Shown here piece by piece: positions 7,013 to 15,628 of a stretch of DNA of 58,615 nt (position 1 is the stretch's first letter; each line of letters opens with the position of its first letter). The notes under the pieces were generated by a model. That model ran no database searches. It saw nothing but the letters and a program-made list of their open reading frames with translations, and was not told where the DNA came from. The position numbers were made by a program, and so were the translations under genes. The stretch is from an uncultured Anaerobiospirillum sp. (GTDB lineage Bacteria; Pseudomonadota; Gammaproteobacteria; Enterobacterales; Succinivibrionaceae), in contig CALXOW010000119.1 of NCBI GenBank assembly GCA_944390115.1, forward strand, positions 1 through 58,615. The letters are read 5' to 3'.

Positions 7013-8693
7013 AGCCACCCCCAGTGAGCGCCGCGATTACCTTCTTATGCGCTATCAGGCGCTAAAGAGCATCCGTGCGCCGTACCTGCGCTTGTGGGGC
7101 GAACTTGTTAAGTACATTGTTCCTTATTCTGGGTGCTTTACCCCATCAGACAAGATGGGCTATAGAACTCAGCGCTATATCTTCGACCCGAAGGCCGAGC
7201 GGTGCTTAGATGTGTTAGTCGGCGGCTTGTCGACCTACGCGACCCCACCTTCTCTACCTTGGTTCCGCCTTGTGATCGACGGTGCCGACTATAAGTACGA
7301 TCACGACGTGCAGGCATGGCTTAACCAAGTACAGGGCATCATTCTCGATGTGCTGCGCAAGTCCAATACTTACCGCTCTTTACACGAACTCTACGCTAAC
7401 TTGTGCGTCTTTGGCACTGCCGCTTCAGTGGTGTACGAAGACCCGCGCAACGTAATCCACCATCATGTCCTGCCGCTGGGTTCGTTCTGCATCCAGAACA
7501 ATGATAAGGGCGATGTTTCTGTCCTTTATCGTGAGTTTGTCTTGACGGCAGCGCAGGCCGTTGCGCAGTTTGGATTAGATAAGCTATCTAGTCCTTTAAG
7601 GCATGCCTATGAGCAAGGCAACTTAGAAGCTGAGTTTCACTTCTTACACGCGATCGAGCCGCGTGAAGATCGCGACTTATCGAGCTCCAGTAACCTAGAT
7701 ATGGAATATGCGTCATATTACGTCGAGCTAGGTGCAGATAATCCAGGAATCCTTAAAGAAAGCGGCTTCCCTTATTTCCCTTGCATTGTGCCGCGTTGGC
7801 AGGTCTCAGGGAATGAGCCTTATGGCATCTCACCTGCGATCAAAGCCTTGCCTGATGTGAAGCAACTGATGCACGCGACTTATAGGCTTTATGAGTTAGT
7901 GGACAACTTGGTCGAGCCTGCGCTTCAAGTTCCTTACAGTGCGCGGCAGACCCCGATCTCTCTTGCCTCGAAGTCGATCAACTTTGTCCCGAGCACTGGA
8001 GCTGATCAAGCCATTAAGCCGATTGTCCAAAGTACGGGCAACATCGACGTGATTAGCCAAGAGATTGACAAGTTACATCAGCGCCTGCAAGAAGGCTTCT
8101 ATTATGATGCGTTCCTGATGCTTCAGAACTTTGCAAGCACGCGTAAGACTGCCACTGAAGTCCAAGTGCTCAAGGAAGAGAAGATGGCAATGCTGGGCCC
8201 GGTAGTGGAGCGCTTACAGCAAGAATGCCAATCGCCGCTGATCACTATTCCATATGAGATCTTACTTAGGGCCGGTGCGCTGCCGCAGCCGCCTGCCGCA
8301 TTGGGGGGCAAAAGCTTTGACATCGATTTTGAAGGCCTGCTCGCGCAAAGTCAAAAATCTGTGGGCATCAATCCAACAAATCAATTTCTCGGCGCAGTCC
8401 AAAGCCTTAGTGCTTCTTTTCCTGATATTGCTGATCGTCTCGATCCTGATGGGCTCGTTGATGTTTATGCTTATAGCTACGGCGTTGACCGCCATATTTT
8501 ACGGTCTAAAGAACAAGCTGATGAAATGAGGCAGGCCCGCGCTCAGGCCCAAGCCCAAGCCCAGTCCTTAGCTGCAGGGGAATCTTTGACCAACTCAATC
8601 AGTTCTCTTGCTCAGGCGCAGAAGGCTGGTGCTGAAGCTTCGCTTGCTACCCAACAACTAGACCCAGTTACTAACATTGCAGGCGCGATCTAA
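6996..8693 (+). CDS. Portal (head-to-tail connector) protein
   Basis: A 565-residue protein of the podovirus head-tail connector family (T7 gp8-like, BPP-1-like). It begins with the typical helical YLLMRYQALKSIRAPYL and contains RVP-like receptor-independent core segments such as PYGISPAIKALPDVK. The C-terminus is a low-complexity Ala/Gln helix (about residues 505-550), as in the barrel of podovirus portals. Twelve copies would form the DNA channel at the capsid vertex, bind the terminase and later the tail adaptor. Position between terminase and scaffold is canonical. Confidence 0.9.
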   Translation: MERFSKATPSERRDYLLMRYQALKSIRAPYLRLWGELVKYIVPYSGCFTPSDKMGYRTQRYIFDPKAERCLDVLVGGLSTYATPPSLPWFRLVIDGADYKYDHDVQAWLNQVQGIILDVLRKSNTYRSLHELYANLCVFGTAASVVYEDPRNVIHHHVLPLGSFCIQNNDKGDVSVLYREFVLTAAQAVAQFGLDKLSSPLRHAYEQGNLEAEFHFLHAIEPREDRDLSSSSNLDMEYASYYVELGADNPGILKESGFPYFPCIVPRWQVSGNEPYGISPAIKALPDVKQLMHATYRLYELVDNLVEPALQVPYSARQTPISLASKSINFVPSTGADQAIKPIVQSTGNIDVISQEIDKLHQRLQEGFYYDAFLMLQNFASTRKTATEVQVLKEEKMAMLGPVVERLQQECQSPLITIPYEILLRAGALPQPPAALGGKSFDIDFEGLLAQSQKSVGINPTNQFLGAVQSLSASFPDIADRLDPDGLVDVYAYSYGVDRHILRSKEQADEMRQARAQAQAQAQSLAAGESLTNSISSLAQAQKAGAEASLATQQLDPVTNIAGAI

Positions 8694-8974
8694 TGATCAT
8701 GGACTTTGAAAACCAAGAAGAGCTTAAGGCCAAGATCGACCTTAGGCGCCAAAAGTTAGTAGGCTCGATCGAACGCCTTATGACTAACGAAGACTTCCGC
8801 CGCTTTATGGGCGAACTGATGCAAGTCCAAAGCCTCGAAGACTGTGCCCCCACTCAGAACGGTCACATGTTGGCCTATATGACGGGGCGCCGCTCGGTCA
8901 TGGCGCAGATCAAGATTAGCTTCTTTACATCTTCCCAATGGTTCCAATTAGGAGAGTTTGACTTAAATGGATAA
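8693..8974 (+). CDS. Bbp19-like small head protein
   Basis: A 93-residue protein whose core (residues about 28-75: TNEDFRRFMGELM, GRRSVMAQI) matches the pattern of the Bbp19 family described from Bordetella phage BPP-1 and relatives, which always lies between portal and scaffold genes. The function in the virion is not established as far as I know. It starts in a TAATG overlap with the portal and ends inside the scaffold start, so all three are translated together. Confidence 0.65.
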   Translation: MIMDFENQEELKAKIDLRRQKLVGSIERLMTNEDFRRFMGELMQVQSLEDCAPTQNGHMLAYMTGRRSVMAQIKISFFTSSQWFQLGEFDLNG

Positions 8975-9707
8975 TGCTCCAGCATCAGCTAGCGACACCG
9001 CACCCACTAGCCCAAATACGTCGGCACCTGAATCGGCCGCACCTGTATCACAGACCGCACCGCAGTCCCAAAGCTCGGCGCAAGCTCCAGCTTCGGCACC
9101 GGCGGCACCGTCTGCGCAGGCAACTGATGCGGCGCCTCAGTCTGACGCAAGCACTCAAGAGCAAGTAACCACCGAGAACAAAGAAGGTGATGCTAAGACG
9201 CTGCAAGGCGGCGTTCTGGATGCCTATGCCCAGACCCCAGTAACTTATGAGTTTAAGGGTGCTGACGGCAATGCCATTAGTGATGGCAATACCCAGATCG
9301 TTGCTGGTCTTGCGCAAGACCTCGGCCTAAGCCCAGAACAAGCCCAAAAGCTTTACGACAGCGGAATGGGCGCGGATGGCGTGGTGGCCAAGATTAACCG
9401 TCAAGCTCTTGAAAGCTATAACCAAGCTTGGGCGCAGGAAATTCAGTCAGATCCAGAACTCGGCGGCGGCAACTTAGAAATGACTAAGCACAACGTGGCG
9501 AAGGCCATGGCCGTGGCTGATAACGATCTCAAGGACTTCTTAAGCAAGTCTGGGCTTGGCAACTTCCCACCTTTAGTGCGCTATCTGAACAAGGTGGGCA
9601 AGCAACTTCACTCAGATATGGATTTTATTGGCAACAGAGCTGCCCCCGCACAAGAAGAGAAGGACTGGGCTGCGCTGCTTTATGACCATTCACCTAACTT
9701 ACGCTAA
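8967..9707 (+). CDS. Capsid scaffolding protein
   Basis: A 246-residue acidic protein. The first 70 residues are almost entirely Ala, Ser, Pro, Thr and Gln, a disordered tail; the middle is helical (AQDLGLSPEQAQKLYD) and the C-terminus is more conserved-looking. This composition, the place directly before the capsid gene, and the length are typical of podovirus scaffolds that guide prohead assembly and then leave. An eight-base overlap couples it to the preceding gene. Confidence 0.8.
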   Translation: MDNAPASASDTAPTSPNTSAPESAAPVSQTAPQSQSSAQAPASAPAAPSAQATDAAPQSDASTQEQVTTENKEGDAKTLQGGVLDAYAQTPVTYEFKGADGNAISDGNTQIVAGLAQDLGLSPEQAQKLYDSGMGADGVVAKINRQALESYNQAWAQEIQSDPELGGGNLEMTKHNVAKAMAVADNDLKDFLSKSGLGNFPPLVRYLNKVGKQLHSDMDFIGNRAAPAQEEKDWAALLYDHSPNLR

Positions 9708-9720
9708 TGGAGATTAGACT

Positions 9721-10791
9721 ATGCCCGCTACCTTCCCTACTTACAAGCCACGCTCAATCCAAGAGATCGTCTTGCAAGACCTCAAGGAAATGCAAGATGA
9801 GAAGGGCAAGATTATCACCGATATCGTGGACATCTTGGCCGAGAAGAATGAGCTCTTACAAGATATGCGCTTCCGTGCTGCCAACAGGGGCACCGATCGC
9901 TATTGGACTAACGTCACCACTTCTTTCCCTAGGTCGTGGTGGATGCGCTATAACCGTGGCATTCCAGCATCTAAGGCCACCTATGCTTCGATCGAAGAGA
10001 CCTGCGGCGTTTTAGGCGCACGTTCCGAGATCGACGCACGCATGGCCGAAGAGCAAGACAACGGCCGCGCCTTCCGACTGATGCAAGACCGCACCCATAT
10101 TCAACAGATGTCCCAAGATATGACGGAATATCTGTTCTATGGCCAAAAAGCCCTGACCCCAGAAGGCTTTGATGGCTTTATGCCACGCTACAACACCTTG
10201 AACACTGCCGAGGTCACATCAAAGAACGTGATCGACTGCGGTGGCACCGGTAATCACTTAACCTCGATTTGGCTGATTTGCTGGGGCGATGGCGTCTTTG
10301 GCTTCCACCCTAACAACATCCCTGCCGGTATCACGGTCAAGGATTACGGCGCAGTCCCAATGCAAGACCCAGATGGCAACACCATCTTTAAGTACCTGAC
10401 CGAGTTCCGCTGGGGCATGGGCCTTGTGATCACGGATTGGCGCTGCGTTGTCCGTCTGTGCAACATCGATGTCGATGCCTTAGTGAGCGGCACCGGTATC
10501 GGCGATCCAGATGTTCAAAAGGCAGGAAACATGAACCTGCTTATCCGCCTGCAACAAGCTGTCGGCTTGATCAACGGCGTACGCAGCGCAGGTGACCGTT
10601 TAGGCTTCTACATGAACGCTGATGTTTTAAATGGCCTGAACATCTTATCCGCTCGCACTAACTCGAATGTAGTCCGTGTCCAGCAGTCTTTTAACGACTA
10701 TGGCAACTCTAACGATATGGGCAGCTTTGCCGGTATCCCACTGCGTCGAGTTGACCGCTTAAAGTCCACTGAAGATAAGGTTGTTGCCTAA
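9721..10791 (+). CDS. Major capsid protein
   Basis: A 356-residue HK97-fold-type capsid protein by position (scaffold before, cement protein after) and general pattern. The N-terminal helix (KPRSIQEIVLQDLKEMQDE) is followed by strand-rich segments; the FRWGMGLVITDWRCVVRLCN block matches the capsid family of podoviruses near BPP-1. A strong GGAG site lies before the ATG. It should be the most abundant virion protein; no separate protease gene is seen and the N-terminus is not obviously processed. Confidence 0.88.
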   Translation: MPATFPTYKPRSIQEIVLQDLKEMQDEKGKIITDIVDILAEKNELLQDMRFRAANRGTDRYWTNVTTSFPRSWWMRYNRGIPASKATYASIEETCGVLGARSEIDARMAEEQDNGRAFRLMQDRTHIQQMSQDMTEYLFYGQKALTPEGFDGFMPRYNTLNTAEVTSKNVIDCGGTGNHLTSIWLICWGDGVFGFHPNNIPAGITVKDYGAVPMQDPDGNTIFKYLTEFRWGMGLVITDWRCVVRLCNIDVDALVSGTGIGDPDVQKAGNMNLLIRLQQAVGLINGVRSAGDRLGFYMNADVLNGLNILSARTNSNVVRVQQSFNDYGNSNDMGSFAGIPLRRVDRLKSTEDKVVA

Positions 10792-10803
10792 GGAGCTGCC
10801 TTT

Positions 10804-11298
10804 ATGATCCTCGACGATTATGACTTCCTGTGTGAGAAGCAAGTTCTTAACGCAAGTGCTTACGCTAAGAACGGCTTCAACATCTTAAGCCCGCGTGACT
10901 GGGGCCACCGTGCCGTGCCTCTTAACATCCAAGTCTTGATCTTAGGCCCACATGATAAGGACTTGATCATCGACATTGTGGTGAAGAAGGACGCCGCTGC
11001 CGCTGAAGAAGTGGTCGGCACTACCGGCACTATCCCTAAGGCTGATTTAGTTCGAGGCAAGGTGATCACCATGCCGGTACCACCTCTTGATAAGAAGTAC
11101 CAGCTGATCACGCTCAAGTTCCGCCGCGATGGTGTTGCGCCTTCGACTGACCCAACTACCGGCGATACTTGCCCGACTGACCCATTCTTAAACGCACCTG
11201 CTGATCTGCCGAATGGTGTCACGGCCTTGTTCACTCACAACTTCAAGACCACCGTAACTTATCCACACTCGAACGAAGATAAGATCTACAGTGCTTAG
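10804..11298 (+). CDS. Bbp16-like capsid cement protein
   Basis: A 164-residue protein strongly resembling the Bbp16 family, the jellyroll cementing protein that decorates the BPP-1 capsid at the threefold axes. It begins with MILDDYDFLCEKQ and has the alternating strands expected of a jellyroll (PLNIQVLILGPHDKDLIIDIVV). It follows the capsid gene by 12 bases with an AAGGAG site and would stabilise the capsid against internal DNA pressure. Together with the Bbp19-like gene it ties the head module to BPP-1-type phages. Confidence 0.8.
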   Translation: MILDDYDFLCEKQVLNASAYAKNGFNILSPRDWGHRAVPLNIQVLILGPHDKDLIIDIVVKKDAAAAEEVVGTTGTIPKADLVRGKVITMPVPPLDKKYQLITLKFRRDGVAPSTDPTTGDTCPTDPFLNAPADLPNGVTALFTHNFKTTVTYPHSNEDKIYSA

Positions 11299-11310
11299 TA
11301 AGGGGCCAAG

Positions 11311-11949
11311 ATGGATGCTGTCACTATCTGCAATGATGCTTTGGGGCTTATCGGCCATAGCGTGGTGATCGAGAGTATCGATCCCCCTTTTGAAAGTGCC
11401 GAGGCTCGAAGCTGTGCGCGCATCTTCCCGGTATGCCTTGCGCAGGTGCTCGATCTGGGGTGGACTTTCACCCGGCGCGATGAAGTGATAACTGAAGAGT
11501 ACCTGACGGATATCACTTCCCTGCCATGGCGTCACACCTATGAGCTGCCGCCTGATGTTGGCACCATCCTATCTTTGACCGAGATTAACGCCCCGTCTTA
11601 CGTCCATACCATTGGGCAAGAGCGGGGCGTTATCCGTTTTGACCTGCGCAATGTGGACAATAAACGTTATTTGGTCACTGACGCAGATCCAGATTTCACA
11701 ATTCACTACCATGCCAATAACGTAGGGCTGGAGCTTGTTCCGCCCCTAGTGTGCCAAGGCCTCGAGTATATGATCGCAAGCAAGCTTGCCCCCGAGTTCG
11801 TTAAGGGTGATGTGGGCCATGGGCAGGGCATGGATTACCTTCAGCTTAGTAATGAGCTCTTAACTCGAGCATGGCAAAACGACTTAGCTCAAGGCGCCTA
11901 TAGCCTCAAGTCGGTTCAGGTTCCCAGCGCAATTAAGGTTCGCATGTAA
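11311..11949 (+). CDS. Tail adaptor (tail tubular protein A-like)
   Basis: A 212-residue protein of the T7 gp11-like head-completion family: an N-terminal ICNDALGLIG segment, helical ARSCARIFPVCLAQVLDLGWTF, then PPDVGTIL. Twelve copies would bind below the portal and connect it to the tail nozzle. It is followed by the nozzle gene with a TAATG overlap. The length is normal for the family. Confidence 0.85.
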   Translation: MDAVTICNDALGLIGHSVVIESIDPPFESAEARSCARIFPVCLAQVLDLGWTFTRRDEVITEEYLTDITSLPWRHTYELPPDVGTILSLTEINAPSYVHTIGQERGVIRFDLRNVDNKRYLVTDADPDFTIHYHANNVGLELVPPLVCQGLEYMIASKLAPEFVKGDVGHGQGMDYLQLSNELLTRAWQNDLAQGAYSLKSVQVPSAIKVRM

Positions 11950-14900
11950 TGGGCCAAAAGATCCTGCAAAATAGCTTCTTAGGCGGCATAGTGTCACCTG
12001 CGCTCTTAGGGCGGGTGGACTTAGCTACGTACCAACAAGGCGCCTATGAGCTCACTAACTTCTTAGTTAACCCACAAGGCTCGATCACCACGCGCGGCGG
12101 CCTGCGCTATGTTAGCCCAGTGAAGGAACATGGCAAGAAGGTTAGGCTAATCCCATTCCGTTTTAGTTCCGAGCAAACTCTAGTCTTGGTCTTTGGCGAT
12201 CGCTGGATGCGCATCGTGACTGAAGGCAAAGTGCTCATGAAGGGCAGCTCGCCATTTGAGCTTAGTACCCCTTACACTGAAGCCGAGATCTTCGAGCTCG
12301 ATTACACGCAGAATGCGGACATTATTACCCTAACGAACCCTAATCACCCGCCTATGGAGCTTAGGCGCTATGGAGCTACAGATTGGCGTTTAGTGAGCTG
12401 TCAGTTTGCTCCTTCTATCACGCCGCCCTCGAGTGTCTCAGGTTCTGCGGTTTACCCAGATAAGACGGAAGAGAAGGACAAGGGCACGATTGTCGCGCGC
12501 TATGTCGTGACCTCGGTGGATGCTGATGGTAAAGAGAGCGTGGCTTCAGCCCCGTTCACTATCAACTGCAACTATTACGTGACCGGCGGCCGGGTGGAGC
12601 TTGCTTGGTCTCCAGTTGCTGGGGCAATGTACTATCGCATCTATCGTGAGGTCTCGGGCATCTTTGGCTTTTTAGGGCAGACCGAGAGCACCGAGATTAT
12701 AGATGAGGGCGATAACCCTGACACGACTTACACCCCGCCGCGCTATGAAGTAGCCTTCCAGAACAAATCAGGCATCAAAGAAGTAATCGTGGAGAATGGT
12801 GGCTCAGGCTATCTCTCGAGTGCCACTGATGCAGCGATCTCCAGTTCCACTACGCTGCCCATGCCGTGGGGTTTTATTATTGATGTTGTGAGTGGCGGCG
12901 GCCGCCTTAATACATCCTTTCCAGAGCAAGAAAGCTGTAATTTCTACTTTGAGTTAATTGACGCTGCTGGGCGGCAGCTTGCTATTAGTGATCCCATACC
13001 GCTGCGGCGCATCTATCATGAAAACTATCAAGCAAGCGCTGCGCTAGGCCCTTCGTTTAGCGCAAGGCAACAAATTTACGTACCTGCCGCGACCTCGGCT
13101 GATGCTGTCTTTATTCGCTTCTCTAAGCTTTCAGGTGCAGCTTCTAACGCACGCGTACGCATTTTAGGCATCTGGTACAGCGGCCATGCGCCAGTAGTTG
13201 GCGACTATTCAGGATATTACCCCGCGCAATTAGAGTGGGATCGCCATAGCGCTAGCACGACTGTAACCGGGACTATTGGCGGCGTAACCCAAGGCAATCA
13301 ATCTGTTCCTAAGGAACAAGTTTCTTATACCTTTAAATCGTGGCTCGAGGTGCTGCGCACTGACGCTGAAACTCAAGACTATAGTGCCGCACGTCAGACC
13401 TTCCCCGAAGTGTTTTCAGGGCAGCCCCCGGCCTGCTATGCTAAGGCTTATTTGGAAGAAGGATGCACGGTGGGTGAATGGCTGCGTGAGGTCAATGTTT
13501 CTCTTAAGACCGAGAACGCTCAAGACGTGGAGCTTATCGTAACTGACCCCACGGGCTCAGGCGCGCAGTTACTGCCGATCGTCGAGGGCGGGAAAATCGT
13601 AGGCGTCACGGTTATCTCTTCGGGCGAAAACTACAGCAATCCGAGCATCACGGTTAAGGCGTCACAAGGCTCAGGCGCACGGCTTAGGGCGGTGCTCTAT
13701 ACCGAAGGCGACTATGACTACCCTAGCGCCAATACCCAGTATGATCAAAGACGTGTCTTTGCGGGCACCTATGCGCATCCGGTCAAGGTGCTTATGACCA
13801 ATGCCGGTCAACAAGACCTTATGATGTATCACCTGCCGACCATGGCCGATGATCGCATTTCGCTCGAGGCAGTGACTGCGGACGCAGATCGCATCATCCA
13901 TGCGGTGTCTCTAGATTCGTTAATCTTGTTCACGCGCTCGGCTGAGCTTCGTGTTTTCACTCAGAACTCAGATGCCTTGTCACCTGATTCCGTGGCAGTG
14001 CGGCCGCAGTCTTATGTCGGCTCCAACAACGTCCAGCCGCTTATCTGTAACTCTAATGTGCTTTATGCTGCGTCACGCGGTGGGCACCTGCGCTCACTTA
14101 ACTTCTCTTACGCAGCTCAGGGCTACGCTTCGGGCGATTTATCCTTAGTGTGCCCACACTTATTTGACAGCAAAGACATCACTGACCTAGCTTTGTCCAA
14201 AGCCCCTGTGCAGGTAGCTTGGGCCGTGTCTTCAGATGGGAAGCTCTTAGCCCTGACCTATTACCCCGAGCAAGAAGTCGCCGCTTGGTCGATGCTCGAG
14301 ACATCAGGCGAATTTGAATCGTGCTGCGTTGTGTCTGAAGGTGCTGAAGACCATCTCTACGTGGTAGTGAAGCGCAGTGTGAACGGGAATGAACGGCGTT
14401 ACATCGAGCGCCTTGAATACTACAACGTGCCTAAGGACGCCGAGGACTTCCGCCAATTAGATAGCTTTATTGATGCGGTCTGGACTAAGAGCAAGGCGGC
14501 AGGTGAAACAACCTTAACCGGTCTCGAGCACCTCGAAGGTATGGAAGTCACAGCGGTCTGTGATGGGGTCGAGTACTCAGGGCTTAGAGTTCAGAACGGG
14601 CGCACTACGGTTCCGACTGGGGCCTTCTCACGGGCAATGGTAGGCCTGCCGTATGTTTGCCGCGTTACCACTGTTCCTTTAGCTGCGGCAGCTGGAACAA
14701 GTTCGCTGCAAGGTCACGTTAAGAACCCAAGCCAAGTTTATTTGCGCTGCCGCCATGATGGCGATCTCTTCGTAGGTGATGCGCAGTCGCAAGAGCTTTG
14801 GCCGGTCAAGCGTGACGATCTAAGCTTCAAGAAGGGCCCGGCAGGAAGCCAAGTAGTGAGCGTGAACATTACCGGCGCATGGGCTCAAAGTGGACAAGTT

Positions 14901-14981
14901 ACGATCGAGCACCGCAATGCTCTTCCACTGGAGATTAATGCCATTGTGGGCGAATACAGTATCGAGGGGGTTAAGGGATAA
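11949..14981 (+). CDS. Tail nozzle (tail tubular protein B-like)
   Basis: A 1010-residue beta-rich protein. The N-terminus (QNSFLGGIVSPALLGRVDLATY, with TRGGLRYV soon after) is typical of podovirus nozzle proteins such as T7 gp12. A fibronectin-like stretch at about residues 185-275 (VVTSVDADGKESVASAP, YYRIYREVSG) and an inserted carbohydrate-module-like region before the conserved C-terminal part make it longer than T7 gp12 (about 790 residues). Six copies would form the tail tip through which DNA passes and hold fibre proteins. Confidence 0.85.
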   Translation: MGQKILQNSFLGGIVSPALLGRVDLATYQQGAYELTNFLVNPQGSITTRGGLRYVSPVKEHGKKVRLIPFRFSSEQTLVLVFGDRWMRIVTEGKVLMKGSSPFELSTPYTEAEIFELDYTQNADIITLTNPNHPPMELRRYGATDWRLVSCQFAPSITPPSSVSGSAVYPDKTEEKDKGTIVARYVVTSVDADGKESVASAPFTINCNYYVTGGRVELAWSPVAGAMYYRIYREVSGIFGFLGQTESTEIIDEGDNPDTTYTPPRYEVAFQNKSGIKEVIVENGGSGYLSSATDAAISSSTTLPMPWGFIIDVVSGGGRLNTSFPEQESCNFYFELIDAAGRQLAISDPIPLRRIYHENYQASAALGPSFSARQQIYVPAATSADAVFIRFSKLSGAASNARVRILGIWYSGHAPVVGDYSGYYPAQLEWDRHSASTTVTGTIGGVTQGNQSVPKEQVSYTFKSWLEVLRTDAETQDYSAARQTFPEVFSGQPPACYAKAYLEEGCTVGEWLREVNVSLKTENAQDVELIVTDPTGSGAQLLPIVEGGKIVGVTVISSGENYSNPSITVKASQGSGARLRAVLYTEGDYDYPSANTQYDQRRVFAGTYAHPVKVLMTNAGQQDLMMYHLPTMADDRISLEAVTADADRIIHAVSLDSLILFTRSAELRVFTQNSDALSPDSVAVRPQSYVGSNNVQPLICNSNVLYAASRGGHLRSLNFSYAAQGYASGDLSLVCPHLFDSKDITDLALSKAPVQVAWAVSSDGKLLALTYYPEQEVAAWSMLETSGEFESCCVVSEGAEDHLYVVVKRSVNGNERRYIERLEYYNVPKDAEDFRQLDSFIDAVWTKSKAAGETTLTGLEHLEGMEVTAVCDGVEYSGLRVQNGRTTVPTGAFSRAMVGLPYVCRVTTVPLAAAAGTSSLQGHVKNPSQVYLRCRHDGDLFVGDAQSQELWPVKRDDLSFKKGPAGSQVVSVNITGAWAQSGQVTIEHRNALPLEINAIVGEYSIEGVKG

Positions 14982-15619
14982 TGCCAAAAGCTCAAGACTT
15001 TCTGGGTTTGTTCGCCGGTAGTGGTGGCGCCGGGGGCGGTGGTGGTTTAGGCACCCCTAACTTCTACATTCCTGCCGCTGCCGCTATCTCGGGCATCACG
15101 GCTTTGTTCGAGAGTGAGAACCAGAACGAAGGTTATGAACAAAACGCGCTGCAATTTGAAGCGCAAAAGCAAAGTGCTGCCTTTAACGAACGCCTTGCTG
15201 CATTGTCGATTTCTCAGGCGTATGATTCCGGCGCCTATCAAGCCATGGTTCAGGGCTTAAGTGATGCTCAGGCTATTGCCAATACAAGAGCAAGCCGCGC
15301 GGGTTCTGGGGTGCGTCTTGGTGTTGGTTCTGCCCGAGAAGTCGAGGCATCGCAGCGCGTGAACGCAGCGATCAACCAATCTCAAATTCAAAAGAGCACC
15401 ATCAATGCTGCGACTAACGCCATGCTGTCCCAGTACAACTACAAAGTCCAGCAAGTGATAGCGCAGGGCAACGCGGATGCTGCGCGCGCGCTCAAAAGCA
15501 ACTCGGGGCTTACTGGACTTACTAGCTTTATTACTAATGCGGGTATGTTTGATTTTGCCTTCCAAGATGGAGGCAAGAACAAGAGCCCACTTGCTAGCAT
15601 CTTCTCTTCACTGTTCTAA
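14981..15619 (+). CDS. Internal virion (ejection) protein, gp14-like
   Basis: A 212-residue protein with a Gly-rich N-terminus, one hydrophobic helix near residues 26-42, then a long Ala/Gln helical region (about 50-175). Such proteins, encoded just after the nozzle gene, are stored in the head and enter the host envelope to form the outer part of the DNA-ejection channel in T7-like phages. Start and stop are tightly packed with neighbours (TAATG at 14981; ten bases to the next gene). Confidence 0.7.
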   Translation: MPKAQDFLGLFAGSGGAGGGGGLGTPNFYIPAAAAISGITALFESENQNEGYEQNALQFEAQKQSAAFNERLAALSISQAYDSGAYQAMVQGLSDAQAIANTRASRAGSGVRLGVGSAREVEASQRVNAAINQSQIQKSTINAATNAMLSQYNYKVQQVIAQGNADAARALKSNSGLTGLTSFITNAGMFDFAFQDGGKNKSPLASIFSSLF

Positions 15620-15628
15620 GGAAACGCT